Assembly: GCA_910578835.1 (NCBI GenBank)
Contig: CAJTSK010000012.1
Span: 1 to 64,000 of the forward strand
Source: an uncultured Muribaculum sp.
GTDB lineage: Bacteria; Bacteroidota; Bacteroidia; Bacteroidales; Muribaculaceae
Reading direction: 5' to 3'
Length of the DNA: 64,000 nucleotides
This document shows, in pieces, positions 33,956 to 40,421 of the stretch. The first letter of the stretch is position 1; each line of letters starts with the position of its first letter. The translations under genes were made by a program, and so were the position numbers. The notes beneath the pieces are model-generated. The model was not told the DNA's origin. It did not search any database and saw nothing but the letters and a program-made list of their open reading frames with translations.

Positions 33956-34512
33956 TTGTAAATAGTATTGTTGTGTGAAATTTTGTGAATTAAGCAATTG
34001 CCATTTAGTTGTCGCAATATCGTAATGAATTCATCCTAATTTGTCAACTAGTCGATACCGTTAGTGTTCCACATTTCTGCGAAATATTAGAATTGGAGCC
34101 TTAGAAATATGTCTTTGGTTATACTTTTGGTCTGTGGAGACGGTCGCTAAGGTCTGCAAATATGCGTGATTTGAGCGCTTGCGCGTCGGTAATCAGTTTA
34201 GCGCCTTTCTCCGGAGAGATTGAAAACGTGTTCTGGTAGTCAGCTTTTTCTCGAATTGTCTGATGCGGCTATATAGCATGCCATCTTCGCGGCTGAATTG
34301 CCCTATCAGTACATAATGCTGACCGAATTGTTGTCTCTCGCCTGCGAGCCATAAAGATACACTATATCGGTGCCGCCAGTAAACATCTGCCAGGCGAGCT
34401 GCGATATCTCTTTTATTATGACTCTGCTCTTGCCTGTCATATCAGTAGAGATAGCGATTATTCGTTATAATGCAAACATTCGATGCTGCATATATGCTGA
34501 CTGGTCTTCGGT
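33956..34512. other. Gene-free stretch with decayed coding sequence
   Basis: No intact gene. The left part (33956-34118) shows nothing recognisable; 34119-34440 holds a decayed MNT/HEPN module on the minus strand. Confidence 0.6.
34119..34440 (-). pseudogene. Decayed MNT nucleotidyltransferase/HEPN module
   Basis: Reading the minus strand from ATG 34440 gives a 44-codon start of a minimal nucleotidyltransferase with the hallmark IVYLYGSQARDNN, ending at a stop (34306-34308) before the catalytic D-x-D. In shifted frames the sequence then reads like the end of a HEPN-domain protein: HYVLIGQFSREDGMLYSRI, then after another shift REKADYQNTFSISPEKGAK, ending with TAA at 34119-34121. The order MNT then HEPN matches known MNT-HEPN toxin-antitoxin pairs. 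A deletion seems to have fused the 5' end of one gene to the 3' end of the other, with one further indel. Confidence 0.6.
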
Positions 34513-35841
34513 TTAGTCGCGGGAGAAGATGTCGCGGGTGTAGACTTTGTCGGCGACGTCGGCGAGGCTTGCGTCATTGCGGTTGGCGAGGATGGCTTGG
34601 GAGAGGCGCTTGAACTCGGCGAGGTCGTTGACCACACGGCTGCCGAAGAAGGTGGAGCCGTCTTCGAGCGTAGGCTCGTAGATGATGACAGTCGCGCCCT
34701 TTGCCTTGATGCGTTTCATCACGCCCTGTATCGATGACTGGCGGAAATTGTCGGAGTTGGATTTCATCGTGAGGCGATAGACTCCTATGACCGGGGTTGC
34801 CTGCCGGGAGTTGTCGGCTGTCTGTGACGGGGCGACATTTGTCGAGTAGTCATACCAGCCTGCCATTCTTAGCACCTGGTCGGCGATGAAGTCCTTGCGG
34901 GTGCGGTTGCTCTCGACGATTGCCGACATCATGTTTTGCGGCACGTCGGCATAGTTGGCGAGAAGCTGCTTGGTATCTTTGGGCAGACAGTAGCCACCGT
35001 AACCAAACGAGGGATTGTTGTAGTGGGTGCCGATGCGCGGGTCGAGACCGACGCCCTCGATTATCGCCTGTGAGTCAAGACCCTTGACCTCGGCATAGGT
35101 GTCGAGCTCGTTGAAGTAGCTCACGCGCAGGGCGAGATAGGTGTTGGCAAACAGTTTCACAGCCTCCGCCTCCTTCATGCCCATGTAGAGCGTCGGGATA
35201 TCCTCTTTCAGCGCGCCCTGCTGAAGCAGCGTGGCAAATGTGCGTGCCGCCTCGTCAAGCCGGGCAAGGTCAGCGACCTTGCGGATAGCCTCGTTTTCCT
35301 CGGCAAAACGTTCCTCGCCGATAATCTTGGGTACACCCGCGATGATTCGCGAGGGATACAGGTTGTCGTAGAGCGCCTTGCTTTCGCGCAGGAACTCGGG
35401 GAAGAAGAGAAGGTTGAACTTCCCGACTCCCTTTGCCGCGTATTTCACATAGAGATTCCGGCAATAGCCAACCGGAATGGTCGACTTTATCACCATCACG
35501 GCATCGGGGTTGACGCTGAGCACCAGGTCGATGACATCCTCGATGCAGTGGGTGTCGAAATAGTTTTTTACGGGGTCATAGTTGGTCGGGGCGGCAATCA
35601 CCACGAAGTCGGCGTTGCGGTAAGCCTCGGCCCCGTCAAGGGTCGCCGTGAGGTCGAGTTCCTTTTCGGCGAGATATTTCTCGATATACTCGTCCTGAAT
35701 CGGCGAGATGCGGTTATTGATTTTATCTACTTTTTCCGCAATCACGTCAACTGCAGTGACGTGGTTGTGCTGCGCCAGCAGCGTGGCGATGCTAAGTCCG
35801 ACATAACCGGTACCGGCTACGGCGATATTATATTGCTTCAT
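34513..35841 (-). CDS. ugd: UDP-glucose 6-dehydrogenase
   Basis: Oxidises UDP-glucose to UDP-glucuronate with two NAD molecules, supplying an acidic sugar for the capsule. From ATG 35841 (MKQYNIAVAGTGYVGL) it is 442 aa. The NAD motif GTGYVGLSIATLLA is at the N-terminus, VVIAAPTNYDP and VIKSTIPVGYC are family segments, and the catalytic cysteine lies in YGGYCLPKDT. GC content is back to the core level, so it flanks the AT-rich cassette. Confidence 0.93.
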   Translation of the reverse strand: MKQYNIAVAGTGYVGLSIATLLAQHNHVTAVDVIAEKVDKINNRISPIQDEYIEKYLAEKELDLTATLDGAEAYRNADFVVIAAPTNYDPVKNYFDTHCIEDVIDLVLSVNPDAVMVIKSTIPVGYCRNLYVKYAAKGVGKFNLLFFPEFLRESKALYDNLYPSRIIAGVPKIIGEERFAEENEAIRKVADLARLDEAARTFATLLQQGALKEDIPTLYMGMKEAEAVKLFANTYLALRVSYFNELDTYAEVKGLDSQAIIEGVGLDPRIGTHYNNPSFGYGGYCLPKDTKQLLANYADVPQNMMSAIVESNRTRKDFIADQVLRMAGWYDYSTNVAPSQTADNSRQATPVIGVYRLTMKSNSDNFRQSSIQGVMKRIKAKGATVIIYEPTLEDGSTFFGSRVVNDLAEFKRLSQAILANRNDASLADVADKVYTRDIFSRD

Positions 35842-35919
35842 TTCTGATAGAAAATAATTTGTGCGGTTTATAGTAATTCGGTGGGGCATGGCGGTGATGC
35901 CCAAGCCGGGTGGGAGAGA

Positions 35920-36324
35920 TTATTGGATGTCAAGCGGGGCGATGGTGCCGTCATTGGCTTCCTTTGCAAATTCTTTGAGCAACCCGGTTAAATCTTTTTC
36001 TGATATGCTGAGTTGTTGTAATGGCCCGTTTTTCGGATAAATATCAAGCAAAATTACTGTCTCCTGAGTCTTGGATACAAGATAAATGAGCCTGTAGCCA
36101 TCTCTTCTGGATAGTTTTTGTCGCTTGTCGGGCAAGCGTAGTTTTATTACTATCACATCATTTTCGCAGAGAATCATGTCACGGCTCTGCCTGATTTGCT
36201 CTATGGTTTTCCCTTTGAACTCTTTGTTGATTTCAGAGGTCACGTTGGCGTAGACTCCACGCTTTACTTTTAGGAGCGAGGCGATACGGTTACGAAATGT
36301 CGTTATCGAAAAATACTGAATCAT
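35920..36324 (-). CDS. RelE-superfamily-like toxin candidate
   Basis: 134 aa. The centre (VIVIKLRLPDKRQKLSRRDGYRLIYLV, given as VIKLRLPD...GYRLIYLV) followed by VILLDIYPKNGP has the strand pattern of RelE/HigB-type toxins, including the Arg-rich core and the late Tyr-Pro-Lys. The N-terminal 40 residues are extra. It overlaps the upstream partner gene by 4 bases and shares its promoter, the usual layout of a toxin-antitoxin pair. Similarity is moderate, so the call is tentative. Confidence 0.6.
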   Translation of the reverse strand: MIQYFSITTFRNRIASLLKVKRGVYANVTSEINKEFKGKTIEQIRQSRDMILCENDVIVIKLRLPDKRQKLSRRDGYRLIYLVSKTQETVILLDIYPKNGPLQQLSISEKDLTGLLKEFAKEANDGTIAPLDIQ

Positions 36325-36749
36325 TTTCCGATGAGCCTGATGGCTTCAGATGCTTCTTTGAGGGCTATATTGAGCTTTGTCGCGTTGCCGCCCGATAGTT
36401 TGAAATGCTTTATGTCATTGTTGATTTCATAAAGGGCGGAATAGTTTCTGCCGAGACGCTCAATCTGGTCGGAAATTTCTGTGGCTCCGGAATCCTTTTT
36501 GTAGGTCATGTACAGACTTTTAAGCGAGTTGAGCAATAGCCGGAGTTGTGGACCGAAGATTTTATAGTCATCGGGGGTAATAACGTTGTATTGCTCATAT
36601 AGAAGCTCGTATAATGTGTCGATTGAGTGATTCAGGCTTGCAATCTTTTTCCGGGTGGCATTATTGCCTGCCACAGCTTCGAGGTTTTGCCCGAAGCTGC
36701 GCATCCCGATTTTTACGATGCTTTTTGAAATTAATGCAGTCTGACACAT
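36321..36749 (-). CDS. Helical partner of the RelE-like protein, possible antitoxin
   Basis: 142 aa, almost entirely helical by composition, without a recognisable DNA-binding motif (IDTLYELLYEQYNVITPDDY; YSALYEINNDIKHFKLS). It is unusually long for a simple antitoxin. It is the first gene after a clear promoter and overlaps the RelE-like gene by 4 bases. No known family is recognised. Confidence 0.55.
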   Translation of the reverse strand: MCQTALISKSIVKIGMRSFGQNLEAVAGNNATRKKIASLNHSIDTLYELLYEQYNVITPDDYKIFGPQLRLLLNSLKSLYMTYKKDSGATEISDQIERLGRNYSALYEINNDIKHFKLSGGNATKLNIALKEASEAIRLIGK

Positions 36750-36773
36750 ATCTGTTATTCAATCTCTTTGTGG

Positions 36774-36804
36774 CAAAGATAGCGATTATTGTTGTAAATT
36801 ACAA
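36774..36804 (-). promoter_or_regulatory. Promoter of the RelE-like pair
   Basis: On the minus strand TTG (36802-36804), a 20-base spacer and TATCTTTG (36774-36781), 25 bases before the start codon. Confidence 0.65.
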
Positions 36805-36832
36805 TGCTTTGCGGGGTGATTTTGTTGGCGGG

Positions 36833-37420
36833 TCAGGGGAGGGGCTCGACGTTGAGGCGGTCGATGTTGAGTCGGGCGCAGCCGAGTATGTCGAGTCTCA
36901 CCACGAGCTCGCTGCCTGAGGCGGAGTCAATGATTTCGCCTTCAAGACCCATGAGACTTCCGCGCACTACTTTTACGCGGTCGCCTTTGCGGAGTGGACG
37001 GTCCTCGATGCTTACCGGGGTGTCGGAGTTGCCGAGTATGAACCGAAGTATGTGCATTTCGCGTTCGGGCACGGTGGCGGGCACGCGTTGTGATGTCACG
37101 GCGCGGTTGGTCATGAACCGGTTGATGTAGGGCAGGGCGACTATCTGGCGGCGTTCTTTTTCGGTGCAGTGTATAAACACGATTGTGCGTATTACTACTG
37201 CCTCGACGCTTGCCCGGCGCCCGTTTTTCCAGATTTTGGTCTGGCGCTGTGTCGCCACATAGGAGTCGTAGCCGAGCCGGGTGAGGCGCTGGCGCACTTC
37301 TTTCTCGCTATTGTTGTTGACAATGGCTACATACCACTTGGGTCGTGACACGCCTACGGCGTCGCCAGCGCCGACATGTGGGGCTGCCGCAATGTTTTCT
37401 TGGGATGTCGCAGTGCTCAT
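36833..37420 (-). CDS. UpxY-family transcription antiterminator (NusG paralogue)
   Basis: 195 aa. After a short N-terminal tail comes a NusG N-terminal (NGN) domain (KWYVAIVNNNSEKEVRQRL; GYDSYVATQRQTKIWKNG; VVIRTIVFIHC) and a C-terminal KOW domain (KGDRVKVVRGSLMGLEGEII). In Bacteroides the UpxY proteins are encoded first in each capsule operon and prevent premature termination of that operon. The position at the head of this minus-strand polysaccharide locus fits that role. No UpxZ partner is seen. Antitermination would have to extend through about 18 kb to rfbB. Confidence 0.9.
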   Translation of the reverse strand: MSTATSQENIAAAPHVGAGDAVGVSRPKWYVAIVNNNSEKEVRQRLTRLGYDSYVATQRQTKIWKNGRRASVEAVVIRTIVFIHCTEKERRQIVALPYINRFMTNRAVTSQRVPATVPEREMHILRFILGNSDTPVSIEDRPLRKGDRVKVVRGSLMGLEGEIIDSASGSELVVRLDILGCARLNIDRLNVEPLP

Positions 37421-37478
37421 TTTGTTGAATGAACGCTAATGCTTTCTGCCGCTTTTGAAGTAAGTGGCTAAGACGTGC

Positions 37479-37509
37479 CAAAATTACGTAAAAACTTTGA
37501 TATGAGCAA
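37479..37509 (-). promoter_or_regulatory. Promoter of upxY and the polysaccharide locus
   Basis: On the minus strand TTG (37507-37509), a 20-base spacer and TAATTTTG (37479-37486). The leader is about 50 bases. A heptad array begins two bases beyond the -33 element. No inverted repeats of the kind that flank invertible capsule promoters are visible. Confidence 0.6.
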
Positions 37510-37511
37510 GA

Positions 37512-37567
37512 GTTTTTAGTTTTCAGATTTCAGTTTTGAGTTTTGAGTTTTCAGTTTTCAGTTGTGA
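37512..37567 (+). repeat. Heptad repeat array 4 (8 units)
   Basis: Eight contiguous 7-bp units of the GTTTTCA type (variants GTTTTTA, GATTTCA, GTTTTGA, GTTGTGA). It covers the stop codon of the MFS gene (37558-37560) and reaches the upxY promoter. Confidence 0.8.
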
Positions 37568-38724
37568 GGGGTGGGGGCTGTGTCACGCTCGTAGCACCAA
37601 TAGAGGATGAAGAGGAGGACGCAGCCGATGATGACGATCGGTATGCCTACGATTGCCGGGGCGGTGTAGCCGTAGCCGCGTGCTATCACCGCGCCTCCTA
37701 TCCAGGCGGCTATGGCGTTGCCGGCGTTGTAGGCTATCTGGATGCAGGCGGCGCCGAGTAGTTCGCCTCCGCGTGCGTAGCCTACAATCGACGACTGGAG
37801 CGGGCTGCCTGAGCCGAAGAGGGCGGCAGTGCCCAGTATCATTAGCGGTACGGCGGCTATCTTGAAGGGGGCGAGGAAGAAGAAGAGCAGCAGCACGGGG
37901 ATTGCTGATGCTTGTACCCATGCGGCAATCCATGAGGGCTTGTAGTGGTCGCTGAGCTTGCCGGCGATGAGGTTGCCGGCAAACATGCCGAAGCCGGCGA
38001 GTACCATCAGCCATGACAGGGCGTCTTGCGGAAACCCGGCTACGAGCGTGAGCTGCGGGTCGATGTAGCTATACCAGCAGTAGATGCCTATCTGCCCGAA
38101 GATTACGCCGCCGAATATGAGCCATGGCGGTAGGGTGCGGAGGAATCTGAACTGGTTTTTGAAGCCGCGGTCCTCGATGCCCTGTACGTCGGGCACCCAC
38201 GCTTTTATGGCGATTATCGTGGCTATGCCTGTGATGCCTACGATGAGAAACGCCACGCGCCATGTCATGGTGTTGGTGATGAGGGTGCCGAGCGGTACTC
38301 CTACGAGGGTGGCTACGGTCATGCCGGCTATCATGTAGGATACGGCGCTTACCTCATGGCCTTTACGGGCGAGGCGGCGCGCTACTATGGCTCCTACGCC
38401 GAAATATGCCCCGTGGGGGAGTCCGGAGATGAAGCGTGATATGAAGAAGGTGTAGAAGTCTTGGGAGATGGCGGCGCCGAGGTTGCCTATGGCTATGATT
38501 GCGGCGAGCAGGAGCATTATGTGTTTGAGCGGGAGACGGCGCGCAAAGAGGAGCGCGGGCGCTCCTACACATACTCCGAGGGCGTAGGCTGAGATGAAGT
38601 ATCCTGCCCGGGATATGGTGACATCCATCGTCGAGGCGATGTCGCCGAGTATTCCCATCATTAGAAATTCGGCTATCCCGAGGGCAAATGTGCCCATTGC
38701 GAGTGCAAACAGACCTTTATTCAT
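37558..38724 (-). CDS. MFS efflux transporter, AraJ/YdhP-like
   Basis: 388 aa inner-membrane protein with about 12 helices. The start MNKGLFALAMGTFALGIAEF and ILGDIASTMDVTISRAGYF fit the DHA1/AraJ-type sugar or drug exporters; GAPALLFARRLPLKHIM is the loop 2-3 signature region. Substrate unknown. It is transcribed alone on the minus strand. Its stop codon and last residue are encoded within a heptad array. Confidence 0.88.
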   Translation of the reverse strand: MNKGLFALAMGTFALGIAEFLMMGILGDIASTMDVTISRAGYFISAYALGVCVGAPALLFARRLPLKHIMLLLAAIIAIGNLGAAISQDFYTFFISRFISGLPHGAYFGVGAIVARRLARKGHEVSAVSYMIAGMTVATLVGVPLGTLITNTMTWRVAFLIVGITGIATIIAIKAWVPDVQGIEDRGFKNQFRFLRTLPPWLIFGGVIFGQIGIYCWYSYIDPQLTLVAGFPQDALSWLMVLAGFGMFAGNLIAGKLSDHYKPSWIAAWVQASAIPVLLLFFFLAPFKIAAVPLMILGTAALFGSGSPLQSSIVGYARGGELLGAACIQIAYNAGNAIAAWIGGAVIARGYGYTAPAIVGIPIVIIGCVLLFILYWCYERDTAPTPHN

Positions 38725-38750
38725 ATAAAAAGTTTTTATAAAAGCGGGTG

Positions 38751-38758
38751 CAAAGTTA
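38751..38758 (-). promoter_or_regulatory. Promoter -7 element of the MFS gene
   Basis: TAACTTTG on the minus strand, 26 bases before the start codon. No clear -33 element. Confidence 0.45.
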
Positions 38759-38912
38759 AGAAATATCGGGCAATTGGCGATGCACTTGACGAGGGTAAAA
38801 CGTGGCGGATTGACATGCTTTTTGGGGCGGCTTTCTTATGGAGGGGCGGGGTAGATTATGTGTCGTATGTCGGGGTATTGTTCGTTTGTCTTGATTTTTT
38901 GTTCTGTTTTTC

Positions 38913-38944
38913 TTGGTCTGATGGGCTTGTTTTGCTTACCTTTG
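38913..38944 (+). promoter_or_regulatory. Promoter of the OmpP1/FadL gene
   Basis: TTG (38913-38915), a 21-base spacer and TACCTTTG (38937-38944), 28 bases before the ATG. Confidence 0.6.
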
Positions 38945-38972
38945 CGGAGTTTTTATAAAAATTCAGAACATT

Positions 38973-40304
38973 ATGAAGAGAATTTTATCAGCTTCGGTAG
39001 GAGTGATGTTGGCTGTTTCGGCTGTTGCCGAAGGCTATCAGGTCAACACTTTGAGTGCGCGTCAGGGTGGTATGGGTCACACCGGCGTGTCGCAGAAACT
39101 TGGTGCCGAAAGCATGTATTTTAATCCCGCGGGTCTTGGTTTTATGGATAAGACTCTTGACCTGTCGGCAAGTGTCAATGCCGTCGCTGCTACCGGAAAG
39201 GCGAAAGTTGGCGACAAATGGTATGAGACCGACAATGATGTCAGCACGCCGATGATGGTGAGCGCGGCATTTGGTATCTATGATAATCTTAAAGCGGGTA
39301 TCACATTATATACTCCTTACGGCAGCTCGATTGACTGGACCAACAACTGGCCCGGCGCTATTTTGAATCAGTCGGTGAAACTGTCGACATTCACGGTGCA
39401 GCCTACCGTGTCATGGCGTATTACCCCCAAGCTTTCTGTCGGTGCAGGCCTTATGGTGTCATGGGGTAGCGTGGATCTAAACAAGGGTCTTGTCAATCCT
39501 GCCACTATGGATGCGATGCTTGCGGGAATGGGGCAGCAGGCTAAGTTTGGCAATACGATGCCTGCATCGGTCAACCTTACCGGCAATGCCAATGTGGCGT
39601 TTGGATTTAATGTAGGCGTGATGTATGACATCGACAGCCGTTGGACAGTAGGAGCCAATTTCCGCTCGAAGATGACCATGAAGGTGAAGGCCGGAGAGGC
39701 GAGGGTTACATATGCCAACGAGCTTGCCCGTCAAATCCTTGAATCGCGCCTGTCGCTTATCAATGAGGCTAACTTTACCGCCTCGATGCCTATGCCGGCG
39801 GTATTCTCGTTTGGTGTGTCTTACAAGCCGCTCCCTTCGTTGCTTATCGCCATGGATGCCCAGCTTACCGGATGGAGCTCTTATAAGAATCTTGACATCT
39901 GTTTCCTTGACGAAAATGTGAGTGCCTACAATCAGCATCTTGAGAAAAAATATAAAAACTCATGGGCGTTGCGTCTTGGTGCGCAATATTCACTGACCAG
40001 AAGATTTGATGTCAGGGCGGGTGTAATCGTCGATTTTTCGCCGGTAAACAAAGATTATTACAATCCCGAGACTCCCGGCATGACCAAGATTGAGCCGAGT
40101 GTAGGTCTCTCATTCCGTCCGATGCGCAATCTTTCGATTGATTTTTCGATGCTTTATGTGGCAGGTCTCGGTCAGGACAATGCACGATGCAGCTACATGG
40201 ATCTCCTTGCTGCACAGGCTGGTGGCGACTGGGTAAGGTCGTTTGAAGCCGACTACCGTGTGCATGCCTTCGTGCCCTCGCTCGGAGTATCTTTCTCATT
40301 TTAG
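38973..40304 (+). CDS. OmpP1/FadL/TodX-family outer-membrane transporter
   Basis: 443 aa with a signal peptide (about 1-20). The mature start GYQVNTLSARQGGMGHTGVS and the block ESMYFNPAGLGFMDKTLDLS are the FadL-family N-terminal hatch signature. A beta-barrel with alternating strands follows, ending in an aromatic C-terminal residue (VSFSF) as outer-membrane barrels do. Family members take up long-chain fatty acids or other hydrophobic compounds. Confidence 0.92.
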   Translation: MKRILSASVGVMLAVSAVAEGYQVNTLSARQGGMGHTGVSQKLGAESMYFNPAGLGFMDKTLDLSASVNAVAATGKAKVGDKWYETDNDVSTPMMVSAAFGIYDNLKAGITLYTPYGSSIDWTNNWPGAILNQSVKLSTFTVQPTVSWRITPKLSVGAGLMVSWGSVDLNKGLVNPATMDAMLAGMGQQAKFGNTMPASVNLTGNANVAFGFNVGVMYDIDSRWTVGANFRSKMTMKVKAGEARVTYANELARQILESRLSLINEANFTASMPMPAVFSFGVSYKPLPSLLIAMDAQLTGWSSYKNLDICFLDENVSAYNQHLEKKYKNSWALRLGAQYSLTRRFDVRAGVIVDFSPVNKDYYNPETPGMTKIEPSVGLSFRPMRNLSIDFSMLYVAGLGQDNARCSYMDLLAAQAGGDWVRSFEADYRVHAFVPSLGVSFSF

Positions 40305-40341
40305 TGAAATATTTGGGTAGATATTTGTTATAAGTTTGTAT

Positions 40342-40370
40342 AGTCGCGGATTTTTGATAAATTCGCGACT
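40342..40370 (+). terminator. Possible terminator after the OmpP1/FadL gene
   Basis: AGTCGCG (40342-40348) pairs with CGCGACT (40364-40370) around an AT-rich loop; only a broken T tract follows (TCAATTTT). Confidence 0.5.
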
Positions 40371-40421
40371 TCAATTTTAATAGCACATATAAGTATATAG
40401 ATAAGTATATAGACTCGGATT

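Noticed and set aside
37421..37557. Possible invertible capsule promoter in front of upxY
   Set aside because: Phase-variable capsule promoters are flanked by inverted repeats; I found only the same-direction heptad array here and no invertase gene in the window.
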